A stretch of DNA of 64,000 bases, from assembly GCF_030440575.1 (NCBI RefSeq), contig NZ_CP047189.1, forward strand, positions 1,302,001 to 1,366,000. The letters are read 5' to 3'. The notes under the pieces are model-generated. The model worked only from the letters and a program-made list of their open reading frames with translations. It ran no database searches and was not told where the DNA came from. The position numbers were made by a program, and so were the translations under genes. The stretch comes from Corynebacterium ciconiae DSM 44920. Lineage in GTDB: Bacteria; Actinomycetota; Actinomycetes; Mycobacteriales; Mycobacteriaceae. Position 1 is the first letter of the stretch, and each line of letters begins with the position of its first letter. Below are positions 17,771-27,412 of the stretch, piece after piece.

Positions 17771-18225
17771 AATCTTTTTTCGCCCTCTTTAAGGATTACC
17801 GCCGGTGCGCGATGTTTCTCTTCTGGTACTGGATCATCAGTGCTGTCGGCTATCTGGTGTATCAAACGCTGGTGACTGTCCAGACGGGGATGAGCTTGGA
17901 GGACGTGCTCAATGATCCCAGCGTGGCACTGGCCTTTGTGGCCAGCTGCGTGGTGATCATCATGGCGGCGCTGCTGCGTGTGGCAGAGTCGGAAAACCTC
18001 CACACGCTCCGTGTCTACGCGATCTTTTGCACGGCGCATCAGCTGCTCACCGGCAATCTTATTGGCTTCATTCTCGCCTATGTGATCGTCTACTACCAAC
18101 CCAAGCCCGAGGGTGAAGATTTCGCACCTACCCGCAAACCACTGATGATTGGCGGCATGGTGCTCATTGGGCTCACACTCGCATTGTGGCTGGTGGCCCA
18201 ATTCAATCGAATGATTGGCGGCTAG
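17767..18225 (+). CDS. Small membrane protein coupled to the RpiR gene
   Basis: 152-aa protein with four hydrophobic segments (about 15-35, 52-70, 84-108, 128-145) and a conspicuous N-terminal FLFWYWIISAVGYLVYQ helix. I recognise no family. The GTG start at 17767 overlaps the preceding TGA stop in GTGA, so translation is coupled to the RpiR regulator; whether it takes part in sugar uptake is unknown. It converges on meaB and shares a terminator hairpin with it. Confidence 0.75.
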   Translation: MKSFFALFKDYRRCAMFLFWYWIISAVGYLVYQTLVTVQTGMSLEDVLNDPSVALAFVASCVVIIMAALLRVAESENLHTLRVYAIFCTAHQLLTGNLIGFILAYVIVYYQPKPEGEDFAPTRKPLMIGGMVLIGLTLALWLVAQFNRMIGG

Positions 18226-18278
18226 GGCACGCTATACGTGAGGGCCGCCGCTTATCGACGGCCACCTCCCTGCCCTAG
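18222..18278. terminator. Bidirectional terminator overlapping two stop codons
   Basis: CTAGGGCA (18222-18229) pairs with TGCCCTAG (18271-18278); each arm contains the TAG stop of one of the convergent genes. An inner GGCCG...CGGCC hairpin carries GCTTATCGACG (18250-18260), one of the dispersed motif copies. Confidence 0.6.
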
Positions 18279-19375
18279 TCGCTGGCGCCGTCGAAGGCCT
18301 TCAGGATCCGTTCAGCGGCGAGAGTCGGGGTGATCTGTCCCTGCTTGAGCTGAGACTCCACCAGTTGCCGTGTGTCTTGCACCTCGGGGTTGGTATTGAG
18401 CCGCTGCAGAATCGTTTCGTGCACCATCTGCCACATCCAGCCGACCTGCTGGTCGCGTCGAAGCCGTTCGAAGGCGCCGGTCTCGCGCTGGCACTGGTGG
18501 TGTTGCTGAACAATGTCCCAAAACTCAGTGATGCCGGTATCTTCCACCGCAGACATCGTGATTGTGGGCGGATGCCAGTCGTCATCCTCCGAGCGCACCA
18601 TGCGCATCGCAGCAGCCAGCTCACGGGCGGCGCGCTTGGCGTTTTTCTTATTTGCCCCATCCGCCTTATTGATAGCCACCACATCGGCCATCTCCAGCAC
18701 ACCCTTTTTGATGCCTTGGAGCTGATCGCCCGCTCCCGAGAGCGCTAAAAAGGTAAAGCAGTCCACCATATTGGACACCGCTACCTCACTTTGGCCCACG
18801 CCGACGGTCTCTACAATGATGATGTCGAACCCAGCGGCCTCAAACACCACCATCGATTCCCGGGTGGCCTTCGCCACCCCGCCGAGGGTACCCGCGGAGG
18901 GCGAGGGGCGAATAAATGCATTGTCCTGGGCCGATAGCTTAGCCATGCGGGTCTTATCGCCCAGAATCGAGCCGCGGGTTTTGGTGGAGGACGGATCTAC
19001 GGCCACCACCGCTACCTTGTGGCCCTCATTCACCAGCTTCATGCCGAGGTTTTCGATAGTGGTGGACTTTCCTACCCCAGGTACGCCGGTGATGCCGACC
19101 CTTAAAGCGTTGCCACTGAAGGGCAGCAGTTTGACGAGTAGTTCTTGGGCGAGCACCCGGTGGGCTGCCGCGCTCGATTCCAGCAGGGTGATGGCGCGCG
19201 CGATCGCGGTGCGCTCGCCGCTGCGGACGCCGTCGAAAAGCTCCTCGACATTGATACGGCGGCGTGCCCTTTTCACCTTCTCTGGGGCCACGGCGGTGGC
19301 GGTTCCAAGATCGGTTCCGGCCGTGGTAGTCAGCGATCCGAGGTTATCCTCGAGGTATTCGCGCGTGCCCTCCAT
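18275..19375 (-). CDS. meaB: Methylmalonyl-CoA mutase-associated GTPase MeaB (ArgK)
   Basis: G3E-type P-loop GTPase that guards methylmalonyl-CoA mutase against inactivation and assists cobalamin loading. Motifs are Walker A GVPGVGKST, VAVDPSSTKTRGSILGDKTRM, Walker B/effector ETVGVGQSE, and the base motif NKADG. Start: I prefer ATG 19375 (366 aa) because GGGAG lies 10 nt upstream and the product length fits the family; an in-frame ATG at 19450 would add 25 residues but has only a weak TCTGGG upstream. It is separated from mutB by about 240 nt that include a hairpin, yet the order mutA-mutB-meaB suggests a common transcript. Confidence 0.95.
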   Translation of the reverse strand: MEGTREYLEDNLGSLTTTAGTDLGTATAVAPEKVKRARRRINVEELFDGVRSGERTAIARAITLLESSAAAHRVLAQELLVKLLPFSGNALRVGITGVPGVGKSTTIENLGMKLVNEGHKVAVVAVDPSSTKTRGSILGDKTRMAKLSAQDNAFIRPSPSAGTLGGVAKATRESMVVFEAAGFDIIIVETVGVGQSEVAVSNMVDCFTFLALSGAGDQLQGIKKGVLEMADVVAINKADGANKKNAKRAARELAAAMRMVRSEDDDWHPPTITMSAVEDTGITEFWDIVQQHHQCQRETGAFERLRRDQQVGWMWQMVHETILQRLNTNPEVQDTRQLVESQLKQGQITPTLAAERILKAFDGASD

Positions 19376-19536
19376 GATTAGGTGCTCCCAGCCTTTCGTC
19401 GATGCGGAATTGTCCTTATCTTCCCATTGTGCCTGAGAGCGTGTGTTCATGAGCCCAGATGGGGTTGATCCCCGTCACCACCGGCCGCAAAAGGTCTCAG
19501 GCTCCGGGCTGAGGATGCCTCACCCCACACGCAAAG

Positions 19537-19583
19537 CGCCCCGTGCACTCCCTCGAAGACTCTCAGGGGGCGTGCACGGGGCG
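19537..19583 (-). terminator. Hairpin between mutB and meaB (attenuator or terminator)
   Basis: A perfect 12-bp inverted repeat (CGCCCCGTGCAC at 19537-19548, complement at 19572-19583) with further inner pairing CCCT/AGGG. On the minus strand it is followed only by CTTTGC, a weak T-run, so partial termination within the operon is more likely than a full stop. Confidence 0.5.
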
Positions 19584-19614
19584 GCATGTGCTCGGCGGTG
19601 CCGGCGGCGGAGAC

Positions 19615-21861
19615 TTAAGCCTCTGCGGCGGCGTCCTCCTTCGGATCGGGAAGATCGAAACCGAGATCAGCGGCGAGCTTTTGCATCATATCGATGGCAG
19701 AGTCTGCGATCACGGTGCCGGGCGGGTAGATCGCGGCCGCGCCGTCATCATAGAGCTCTTGGAAATCGCCGGGCGGAATCACGCCACCGACCACGATCAT
19801 GATATCTTCGCGGCCGAGCTTCTTCAGCTCCTCCTTCAGTGCTGGAACCAAGGTGAGGTGACCGGCGGCGAGGGAAGACACGCCCACCACGTGCACGTCG
19901 GCATCCACCGCGGCACGGGCAGCCTCGGCCGGAGTCTGGAACAGCGGTCCCACATCAACGTCCATTCCGAGATCGGCGTAGGCGGAGGCAACCACCTTCT
20001 GGCCACGGTCGTGGCCGTCCTGGCCCATCTTGGCAATGAAGATACGCGGGCGGCGTCCCTCCTCTGCCTCGAAGGCATCGGCCATTGCGATGGCGCGCTG
20101 AACGTTAGACACCTGGCCTTCCTTTCCGACCTCGTCCTTGTACACGCCAGAAAGCGTGCGGATTTCGGCCTCGTGGCGACCGAAGACCTTCTCCAGCGCC
20201 ATGGAGATCTCACCCACGGTGGCCTTGGCGCGGGCCGCATCCACCGAGAGCTTGAGCAGGTTGAGGGAGAGATCCCCCGCAACCTTTTCGTCCTCGTGGG
20301 CGGCGGCGTAGGTCAAGGCTTCGAGGGCCTTGGTGACAGCCTCTTCATCGCGGTCGGCACGGAGACGCTCGAGCTTGTCCAGCTGCTCCTGGCGCACGCG
20401 CGAGTTCTCCACCTTGAGCACCTCGATCTGCTCATCCTCGGCCACTACGTATTTGTTCACACCGATGAGGGCTTGACGGCCGGAGTCGATGCGAGCCTGA
20501 GTACGAGCAGCGGATTCCTCGATGCGCAGCTTCGGAATACCCTCGGCGGTGGCCTGAGCCATGCCGCCGGCGTCTTCCACCTCTTGGATGTGCTTACGGG
20601 CGCGGTTGGCGAGCTCGTTGGTGAGCCACTCGATGTAGTAGGAACCAGCCCAGGGATCCACCGGGCGCACAGTACCGGACTCCTGCTGCAGCAGCAGTTG
20701 GGTGTTACGAGCAATGCGGGCGGAGAAGTCGGTGGGCAGCGCCAGCGCCTCGTCGAGGGCGTTGGTGTGCAGCGACTGGGTGTGACCCTGGGTGGCGGCC
20801 ATGGCTTCGATGCAGGTACGCGGCACGTTGTTGTACACGTCCTGAGCAGTCAAAGACCACCCCGAGGTCTGGGAGTGGGTACGCAGCGACTGGGACTTCG
20901 GGTTCTTCGGATCGAACTTAGCCACCAGCTCGCTCCAGAGCAGACGACCAGCACGCAGCTTTGCGATCTCCATGAAGGTGTTCATGGAAATGCCCCAGAA
21001 GAAGGACAGACGCGGTGCGAACTTGTCCACATCAAGCCCCACGGCTTTACCGGCGCGGATGTATTCCACACCGTCGGCGAGGGTGTAGGCCAGCTCCAGA
21101 TCGGCGGTCGCGCCGGCCTCCTGGATGTGGTAGCCGGAGATAGAAATCGAGTTCCAGCGCGGCATCTTCATCGAGGTGTACTCGAAGATGTTGGAGATGA
21201 TGCGCATGGACGGCTGCGGCGGATAGATGTAGGTGTTGCGGACCATGAACTCCTTCAGAATGTCGTTCTGAATGGTTCCGGCCAGCTGTTCCGGCTTCAC
21301 GCCCTGCTCTTCGGCAGCGACGATGTAGAGAGCCAAGATCGGCAGCACGGCCCCATTCATGGTCATCGACACCGACACGCTCGAGAGGTCAATGCCTTCG
21401 AAGAGCTGACGCATATCGAGGATGGAGTCGATGGCCACACCGGCCATACCCACATCGCCCAGCACGCGCTCGTTGTCGGAGTCATAGCCACGGTGCGTGG
21501 CAAGGTCGAAAGCCACCGATAGACCCTTCTGGCCGGCTGCCAGGTTACGGCGGTAGAAGGCGTTCGACTCGGCCGCTGTGGAGAAGCCGGCGTATTGGCG
21601 AATGGTCCACGGCTGGTTGGTGTACATCGTGGGGTACGGACCGCGCATGAAAGGCGGCATACCGGGGAAGGAATCCAGCGGGTGCGCCGGGGTGTCGTTG
21701 ACTGCCTCATCGCGGTTCTCACGGGTGAACACGCGGGCAACATCAATGCGCTCCGGGGTGGCCCAGACCTGCTCCTCGCCCTTGATCTCGTCTACCTTGC
21801 TGGCCGCTGTGGCGGCCTCGGGGGTACGAGCAACATCAGCGAAATTTGGGATGGTGGTCAT
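19615..21861 (-). CDS. mutB: Methylmalonyl-CoA mutase large (catalytic) subunit
   Basis: Adenosylcobalamin-dependent isomerase of 748 aa that interconverts succinyl-CoA and (R)-methylmalonyl-CoA. The N-terminal CoA-binding TIM barrel contains [18 protein letters not shown] and [14 protein letters not shown]; the C-terminal cobalamin domain carries the DxHxxG motif in [12 protein letters not shown] plus PLFQTP. The ATG at 21861 has GAGGAG 5 nt upstream and lies 7 nt after the mutA stop, so the two subunits are translationally coupled. In corynebacteria the mutase links to propionate metabolism and odd-chain/methyl-branched precursors. Confidence 0.98.
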   Translation of the reverse strand: MTTIPNFADVARTPEAATAASKVDEIKGEEQVWATPERIDVARVFTRENRDEAVNDTPAHPLDSFPGMPPFMRGPYPTMYTNQPWTIRQYAGFSTAAESNAFYRRNLAAGQKGLSVAFDLATHRGYDSDNERVLGDVGMAGVAIDSILDMRQLFEGIDLSSVSVSMTMNGAVLPILALYIVAAEEQGVKPEQLAGTIQNDILKEFMVRNTYIYPPQPSMRIISNIFEYTSMKMPRWNSISISGYHIQEAGATADLELAYTLADGVEYIRAGKAVGLDVDKFAPRLSFFWGISMNTFMEIAKLRAGRLLWSELVAKFDPKNPKSQSLRTHSQTSGWSLTAQDVYNNVPRTCIEAMAATQGHTQSLHTNALDEALALPTDFSARIARNTQLLLQQESGTVRPVDPWAGSYYIEWLTNELANRARKHIQEVEDAGGMAQATAEGIPKLRIEESAARTQARIDSGRQALIGVNKYVVAEDEQIEVLKVENSRVRQEQLDKLERLRADRDEEAVTKALEALTYAAAHEDEKVAGDLSLNLLKLSVDAARAKATVGEISMALEKVFGRHEAEIRTLSGVYKDEVGKEGQVSNVQRAIAMADAFEAEEGRRPRIFIAKMGQDGHDRGQKVVASAYADLGMDVDVGPLFQTPAEAARAAVDADVHVVGVSSLAAGHLTLVPALKEELKKLGREDIMIVVGGVIPPGDFQELYDDGAAAIYPPGTVIADSAIDMMQKLAADLGFDLPDPKEDAAAEA

Positions 21862-21868
21862 TGTCTCC

Positions 21869-23704
21869 TCACGCTCCCAGCTTGTCGAGCAGCTCGGACA
21901 GGGTGCCGGCCGCATCGATGGTCATGTTTACGTAGCCGTCCGGCTGAGCTTCGGCATCGGCGAAGGACTTCTCCGCACCGGCCAGCAGAATCTCCTTCAC
22001 ACCGGCCTCGCGCAGGGCCTTCACGGCCTCTTCGCCGGAGGCGGCATACTCCTGGTCGGTACCGCAGATCACCACGATCGGCGTGGCCTGCGCGGCGGCG
22101 GTGAACTCCTCGGTACCGGGCTCAACCTGGCCCGGGTTGAGGGCCTGGATGCCGCCGGTGGCGAGCAAGTTGGTGGTGAAGCCGGTGCGCACATTGTGCT
22201 TGGCCAGCGGTCCCAGCGGGATCAGACCGATCTGCGGGCGCTCACCCTTGGCGGCGAGGAACTCGTCCGAGCGGTCGCGCAGGCGCTCAAACTCGGCGGC
22301 CCAGCGGCGAATGCCGGGGGTGGCGTCGCGCTTTTCCGGGGGCAGAGGTGTTTCGGCGAGATTCGGGAACTCGTTGATGCCCGTGACCTTCTTGCGGCGG
22401 TGAGCCACATCCACGCGAGTGATCTCGGCTTGCTTGTCCAGCGCGGCTTGCACGGTCTCGGTAGAGGAGGCAAAGCCGCCCTCGCCCTCGATCGTGGTGA
22501 AAATCTCCCATGCGTGATCCGCCACTTGAGCGGTGAGGGACTCAACGTAGAAGGAACCACCGGCGGGGTCGATCACATGCCCCAGGTGCGACTCCTCCAG
22601 AAGTAGCAGGTTGGTGTTGCGGGCGATACGGTGAGCAAAGCCGCGGGAGGCATTGGGCATGCCCCCGGGCACGGCCGCGTCAAAGGGAAGCACCTCGATG
22701 TCTTGGGCGCCACCAACACCGCCCGCGAAGGCGGCCACGGTGACACGCAGCATGTTCACCCACGGATCGCGCTGGGAGAACATCACCGGGGCGGTCACTG
22801 CGTGCACCACAGCCGAGCCTGCCTCGGGCACGCCGATCACCTCGGCAACGCGGGCCCACAGGGTGCGCAGAGCACGCAGCTTGGCGATCTGTGCGAATTG
22901 GTCGTCGGTGACAGCAACGCGGAATGCGATCTGAGCGAGGGCGTCTTCGGCCGAGAGCCCGGCGTCGACAAGCGCACGCAGGTACTCCACACCGGCGGCA
23001 ATGCCATAGCCGATTTCCTGGATATCGCTGGCGCCCTGATTGGACAGAGGAACGGTATCGACTAGGATCGCGCGCACCGAACCGGGGCGCTTAGAGGCAG
23101 CCACCGCCAGCTCCACAGCCTCATCTAGGTCGATGGTTTCGGAGCCATCGTAGGGGGCGGTCAGCGGAGCCGCGCCGAGATCAATGGTGACCCCTGCGGC
23201 AACGTCCTCACCGGCGTCGTCGATGAGCCGGTACAACGCAGAAGCCGCGGCGGACACCTTGGCGCCGGAGTTGAGGCGAATGGGGGCCAGATCCAGCAGC
23301 ACGCCATCAAGGGTGTTTTCCAGATCGGTGCCATCGATGATGAGGTGGGTGGTGCCCACACGCAGAGCGTGCAGGATGTCCTTGTTAGCGGTCTCGCCCT
23401 CGAAGGACTCGGCCACTCCCCAGCCCTCGCGGGCATGAGCGGTCTTATCACCACGCAGGTACGGGAAGTGTCCGGGGGCCGCGGCCTCCGCGAGCTCATC
23501 GGCCCGGTTATACAGCGGCTTGATGTCTACATCGTTATAGGTGGCCTTCACCAACTTCTTCCACACATCGAGTGGAACGTCGGCGACATCTTTCTTCTGT
23601 ACCCGTGCGAACACTTTGGCTACTGCCTTGTGCCACGCGTTCTCCATCTCCGAGTAGTTCTCGGGAAGATCAGCGTTGGGGGTACCGGACTGTGTATCAG
23701 TCAC
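21869..23704 (-). CDS. mutA: Methylmalonyl-CoA mutase small subunit
   Basis: 611-aa non-catalytic partner of MutB, with the same barrel plus B12-like-domain architecture ([23 protein letters not shown] at the N-terminus, [25 protein letters not shown] in the middle). The C-terminal domain lacks the DxHxxG cobalamin motif, reading [15 protein letters not shown] instead, as expected for the small subunit. The GTG start at 23704 has AGAAGG 7 nt upstream; the reading frame extends 33 nt further but with no ribosome-binding site. First gene of mutA-mutB-meaB. Confidence 0.97.
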   Translation of the reverse strand: MTDTQSGTPNADLPENYSEMENAWHKAVAKVFARVQKKDVADVPLDVWKKLVKATYNDVDIKPLYNRADELAEAAAPGHFPYLRGDKTAHAREGWGVAESFEGETANKDILHALRVGTTHLIIDGTDLENTLDGVLLDLAPIRLNSGAKVSAAASALYRLIDDAGEDVAAGVTIDLGAAPLTAPYDGSETIDLDEAVELAVAASKRPGSVRAILVDTVPLSNQGASDIQEIGYGIAAGVEYLRALVDAGLSAEDALAQIAFRVAVTDDQFAQIAKLRALRTLWARVAEVIGVPEAGSAVVHAVTAPVMFSQRDPWVNMLRVTVAAFAGGVGGAQDIEVLPFDAAVPGGMPNASRGFAHRIARNTNLLLLEESHLGHVIDPAGGSFYVESLTAQVADHAWEIFTTIEGEGGFASSTETVQAALDKQAEITRVDVAHRRKKVTGINEFPNLAETPLPPEKRDATPGIRRWAAEFERLRDRSDEFLAAKGERPQIGLIPLGPLAKHNVRTGFTTNLLATGGIQALNPGQVEPGTEEFTAAAQATPIVVICGTDQEYAASGEEAVKALREAGVKEILLAGAEKSFADAEAQPDGYVNMTIDAAGTLSELLDKLGA

Positions 23705-24204
23705 AGTGAACCTTCTCCCTTGTCGAGCCGACCGCATCCGCAGCCTCTGGCACCCGCCACACCCACAGGGTGCGCACGAAGCGGCGCCTGAGTGGCACGC
23801 ACGGGCCGACTCTTTAGCTTGATATTTGTCGCAGAAAATATTCTCTTCGAATCGTGACGCCTCCGAGTTGCTTCACACGCCCCGCGGGAGGAGCACACTC
23901 GGTGGGCCTTCTCCCTAGTCGCAGTGCGGGAAGTGTGTCATGCGCGGCGGTCGAGGTGAGTGGGATGCTCACATCCCGCCGCCGTGTCCGGAAACGGTCA
24001 CATTCACCTACCTAGTGTAGTGCCAAGCCGTCGACTCATGTGAAGATTGCCGACGCGTGGCCAGCCTAGCCCGCGCACACGTGCTCAACTGCACGGATTC
24101 ATACTCACCAATGTGGGTAGCAAAGCAACACCGCCCTGTTGGTTTGCCCACATCGGCCGTGGCCACATGGGCGGAATCGGGCGCGGACGCTATGCTCATG
24201 GCCC
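23705..24204. other. 500-bp divergent intergenic region, mutA / TVP38 gene
   Basis: No gene is supported. Contents: an AT-rich inverted repeat ATATTT-N8-AAATAT (23822-23841) about 120 nt upstream of mutA, a possible operator; a hairpin GGGATG-ctca-CATCCC (23962-23977) flanked by GCGGCGG/CCGCCGC (23944-23982); and the leaderless promoter of the plus-strand gene, -10 TATGCT at 24191-24196. Confidence 0.5.
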
Positions 24205-24939
24205 ATGCACCGCCTCTCCACCGCCGTCCGCCGCACGTACGACAGTCTGCGCGGCATGGGGCGCGGTTTTGTCGCCCTGCCGCGAAGCCGGCAGCTCGCC
24301 GTTGTGGTGTTAATCCTCGCCGTGATCGCGGTGCCGCTCGTGGTGGATGTTCCCAGCGCCGAGCAATGGCGCAGCTGGAGCGAGACACTCGGACCTGGGT
24401 TCGTCTTCGCCTTCGCGGGCATCTACATTGTGGCCACCCAATTTCCTATTCCCCGCACCGTGTTCACCCTCGCCAGCGGGGTGCTCTTCGGCCCCCTCGT
24501 GGGCATGGCGGTGGCGCTGGGATGTACCACCGTCTCGGCGTGGATCTCATTGAGTCTGGTGCGGGCTTTCCTCAGTGATTGGATCCGGCCCCATCTCACC
24601 CACCCAGCTGTGGCCACCATCAACACCCACTTGCGTCGCCGCGGCTGGCTGGCCGTCACGAGCCTGCGGATGATCGCCGGGATCCCCTTTTCCATCCTCA
24701 ACTACGTGGCCGCCCTCTCTGAGGTACCGCGGGGTTGGTTCACCCTCGCCACACTCATCGGCTCGGCGCCGGGCACCATCGCAACCGTGGTGCTGGGCTC
24801 GGCTCTGAGTCACGGCGGCGACGCCCGCATGGTGATGATCACCATCGCACTGCTCATCTTGGGCTGCACGGGAATGCTTATCGACGCCCTCCTCCCCGTC
24901 AGACCACCCTCCCCGCCACAGGCTCAGCCTTCGGTATAG
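24205..24939 (+). CDS. TVP38/TMEM64 (DedA-like) membrane protein
   Basis: 244-aa integral membrane protein of the TVP38/TMEM64 (SNARE-associated/VTT) superfamily, with five or six TM segments. Family hallmarks are PIPRTVFTLASGVLFGPLVG near the first re-entrant loop and SLRMIAGIPFSILNYVAALSEV...LIGSAPGTIATVVLGSAL in the second half. Members are proposed lipid scramblase or transport proteins; the substrate here is unknown. Start: ATG 24205 has TATGCT 8 nt upstream (leaderless), and MHRLSTAVRRTYDSLRGMG gives a basic cytoplasmic N-terminus. Confidence 0.85.
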   Translation: MHRLSTAVRRTYDSLRGMGRGFVALPRSRQLAVVVLILAVIAVPLVVDVPSAEQWRSWSETLGPGFVFAFAGIYIVATQFPIPRTVFTLASGVLFGPLVGMAVALGCTTVSAWISLSLVRAFLSDWIRPHLTHPAVATINTHLRRRGWLAVTSLRMIAGIPFSILNYVAALSEVPRGWFTLATLIGSAPGTIATVVLGSALSHGGDARMVMITIALLILGCTGMLIDALLPVRPPSPPQAQPSV

Positions 24940-24960
24940 TCTACGTTTAGGACTTGACTT

Positions 24961-25010
24961 AAGGGGCGCCCGCACAGGCCACAGCTATCGTGGCTGGTGG
25001 CGTCCCCCTT
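24961..25010 (+). terminator. Hairpin between TVP38 and HTH genes
   Basis: AAGGGGCGCC (24961-24970) pairs imperfectly with GGCGTCCCCCTT (24999-25010) around an inner GGCCAC/GTGGCT stem. A TATAGT hexamer overlaps the preceding stop codon (24934-24939), so the hairpin may instead lie in the leader of the next gene. Confidence 0.45.
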
Positions 25011-25041
25011 CCCCGTTACAGCCGCTTGAAAAGGGGTCTGA

Positions 25042-25620
25042 ATGTTTGCTGTGCATGCCCGCTACCGGGGCCGCTCCACCCACCGCGCTGAATTGGTGGC
25101 CCGCTCCGCCGAGGCGCTTTCCACCTTGGACGGTGTGGGCCGCTTCGATGTTTTAGGCGTGGAGGATATTTGCGCGGACATCGAATCTGCCCGGGCTACC
25201 ACCGATACCGCCATGGCACTACTCAGCGCCGGCGAGTGGGCGGTGTCCATCGGGGTGACCCCGCTGTCGAATGACCCCCAGCGAGTCCGGGCGATCGCCA
25301 CCGGCGCGATGCCGCAGCGGGTCCGAGCGGGTACTGTGAAGGCCCACATCTCAGCGCCCGGGGTGGACACGGCTGATACCACCGAGGACATCATCGCTGT
25401 GTTCGCTCTACTCAATCACGTCTTCTCCAAGCGCACTCTCGAAGGACGCGAGGCCACCGCCCTCGTGCGCCAGGGTCTTAACCAAAACGAGGCAGCTGAG
25501 GAGTTGGGCATTTCTAAACAAGCGATGTCACAACGGCTGCAGGCGGCGGGATGGTTGGCGGAATCTGCCGGCTGGCAGCTGGCGGTGCATGTGCTTCAAC
25601 GCGCAGACTCACTGGCCTAA
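25042..25620 (+). CDS. Putative DNA-binding protein with C-terminal HTH
   Basis: 192-aa cytosolic protein. The N-terminal ~120 residues resemble no domain I know (MFAVHARYRGRSTHRAELVARS), while the C-terminal part contains a clear helix-turn-helix, LVRQGLNQNEAAEELGISKQ followed by AMSQRLQAAGW, similar to sigma-70 region 4/SatD-type HTHs. A role in transcription is inferred from this motif only. The ATG at 25042 has AAAAGGGG 5-6 nt upstream. It is convergent with the SPFH gene, across a strong terminator. Confidence 0.75.
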   Translation: MFAVHARYRGRSTHRAELVARSAEALSTLDGVGRFDVLGVEDICADIESARATTDTAMALLSAGEWAVSIGVTPLSNDPQRVRAIATGAMPQRVRAGTVKAHISAPGVDTADTTEDIIAVFALLNHVFSKRTLEGREATALVRQGLNQNEAAEELGISKQAMSQRLQAAGWLAESAGWQLAVHVLQRADSLA

Positions 25621-25656
25621 GCCCGCAGGTTTCATTGCAGTATCCGTAAAATTAGG

Positions 25657-25697
25657 CGATCCCCGCGTGCCGCTGAGGCGGACGTTCGCGGGGATCG
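25657..25697. terminator. Bidirectional terminator, HTH gene / SPFH gene
   Basis: A perfect 11-bp stem (CGATCCCCGCG at 25657-25667, complement at 25687-25697) with a 19-nt loop, flanked by AT-rich bases on both sides, between convergent genes. Confidence 0.75.
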
Positions 25698-25716
25698 TAT
25701 TCGTTGTCTGGGCCTT

Positions 25717-26946
25717 TTAGGCCTGCTGTGGCGGGGTGTCTACCGAACGCTCCGGCAGCGGATTCGGGGTTGTGTCTAGAGTCTGCCGAGCAGCCTCTGC
25801 AGCGCTGTCGTGAGCGGACTGCTCGATAGAGCGGGCGGGATCGGAGTTGTCCACCGGCTTGTTGGCCACGGCGTTGGCGGCGGCTACCGCTGCGGCGATC
25901 TCTGGGGCGGACTCGGTATTAAACCAGTCCTCGTCCTCATCCACCTCAGCGACGCGCTTGGTTTCCTCATCCACACCAGTGGGCTCGTAGCGGAACACGC
26001 CTTCCTCGTCCTTATTGGCAAAGGACTTGGCGAAGCGTTCGAGGGAATCGCCGAACTGGGCCGGGATCATCCACGTGGTGTTGCCCTTGCCCTCGGCGAT
26101 CTTCGGCAGCTTCTCCAGATACTGGTAGGCCAGCACCTCGGGGGTGAGCTTGGAGGCCTTGACCGCGGCATTCACCTTCTGGATAGCGCGGGCTTCACCT
26201 TGGGCACGCAGATAGGTGGCTGCTCGTTCACCCTCTGCCTTAAGCATCATGGCCTGGCGTTCAGCCTCTGCCCCCAGGATGGAGGCGTGCTTCTCACCCT
26301 CGGCGGCGAGGATCCGAGCCTGCTTCTCACCCTCGGCAGTCTTGATGTCCGCCTCACGCTGGCCCTCGGCAGTCAGGATCATTGCACGCTTCTCGCGCTC
26401 CGCCTTCATCTGCTTTTCCATCGATGCTTGGATCGACGGTGGCGGATCAATAGCCTTCAACTCCACGCGGGAAATGCGCAACCCCCACTTGGTGGTGGCA
26501 TTGTCCAACTCACCGCGAAGGCGACGGTTAATCACCTCACGGCTGGTCAGCGTCTCTTCCAAGGTCATGCCGCCGACCACGTCGCGCAGCGTGGCCACGG
26601 AGATTTGCTCCACACCCACGATGTAGTTGTCCACGCCATAAATGGCGCGATCGGGCTCGTTGATCTGAAAGGTCACCACCGTATCGATAGCCACGGTGAG
26701 GTTATCTTGGGTGATCACGGCCTGCGGCGGGAAGGAGACCACGCGCTCACGCGTATCGACCTTCGCCCGGACCTTATCCACGAAAGGAATGAGGAAGCCG
26801 ATACCTGGATTGATGGTTTGGGTGTATTTACCCAGCCGCTCCACCACAGCGGCGGAGCCCTGGGAGACAATCACGATAGAGCGGGCGATGGCAACCGCGA
26901 TAAACACGATGACCAGAACGCCCAAAGTAAGGGGGAGATAGTCCAT
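25717..26946 (-). CDS. SPFH/band 7 membrane protein (stomatin-like)
   Basis: 409-aa protein: one N-terminal TM helix (about 4-25), an SPFH/PHB domain (VSQGSAAVVERLGKYTQTINPGIGFLIPFVDKV...), a long Ala/Glu-rich coiled coil (about 170-265, with AEGEKQARILAAEGEKHA-type heptads) and an acidic low-complexity C-terminus. It probably forms membrane microdomain scaffolds. The upstream NfeD gene ends 8 nt before this start; NfeD/SPFH pairs are a conserved module in which NfeD modulates or cleaves the SPFH partner. Start: ATG 26946 opens on the TM helix; a GTG at 26970 would overlap the NfeD stop. Confidence 0.92.
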   Translation of the reverse strand: MDYLPLTLGVLVIVFIAVAIARSIVIVSQGSAAVVERLGKYTQTINPGIGFLIPFVDKVRAKVDTRERVVSFPPQAVITQDNLTVAIDTVVTFQINEPDRAIYGVDNYIVGVEQISVATLRDVVGGMTLEETLTSREVINRRLRGELDNATTKWGLRISRVELKAIDPPPSIQASMEKQMKAEREKRAMILTAEGQREADIKTAEGEKQARILAAEGEKHASILGAEAERQAMMLKAEGERAATYLRAQGEARAIQKVNAAVKASKLTPEVLAYQYLEKLPKIAEGKGNTTWMIPAQFGDSLERFAKSFANKDEEGVFRYEPTGVDEETKRVAEVDEDEDWFNTESAPEIAAAVAAANAVANKPVDNSDPARSIEQSAHDSAAEAARQTLDTTPNPLPERSVDTPPQQA

Positions 26947-26954
26947 AACTATGG

Positions 26955-27386
26955 TTAGCTCTCTTTCCACACAACGGCAGTGGCGCCGTCAATTCGGAGG
27001 ACATGAACGGTATCGTCCGGCTGATAGGACTCGGAGGAGTCCACTGCACGAGCGGACCATAGATCGCCATCGAGGCGAATTAACCCTCGATGCACGTCCA
27101 CCGGCTCCACCACCTGGGCGGGACGGCCGGCGAGTGCGGTGAGGGAATTGGTTGACGCAGACGAGGAGCTAAGCATCTTCTTGCGCAATACAGGCTTGAC
27201 AAAGAAGAGCGTGCTTATTGAAACCACTGCGAACACGATGAGCTGCACCCACAGCGAATCCGTTATCAGCCCAGAACCTGCAGCGGCCAGAGCCCCAGTT
27301 CCGAGCATGAGAAAGGTGAGCTCGCCGACAAACATTTCGATGCCGACGAGCGCTATGCCTGCGATTAGCCAAAGAAGTGCACTCAC
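26955..27386 (-). CDS. NfeD-family membrane protein (short form)
   Basis: 143-aa protein with two or three N-terminal TM segments (LLWLIAGIALVGIEMF, FLMLGTGALAAAGSGL, WVQLIVFAVVSISTLFFV) and a C-terminal OB-fold domain (about 85-143, GLIRLDGDLWSARA). It lacks the N-terminal ClpP-like protease domain of long NfeD proteins. The GTG start at 27386 has TATTCT (27394-27399) exactly 7 nt upstream and no Shine-Dalgarno, so it heads a leaderless NfeD-SPFH transcript. Confidence 0.88.
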   Translation of the reverse strand: MSALLWLIAGIALVGIEMFVGELTFLMLGTGALAAAGSGLITDSLWVQLIVFAVVSISTLFFVKPVLRKKMLSSSSASTNSLTALAGRPAQVVEPVDVHRGLIRLDGDLWSARAVDSSESYQPDDTVHVLRIDGATAVVWKES

Positions 27387-27412
27387 GGTGACCAGAATAC
27401 GTGAAAATGCGG

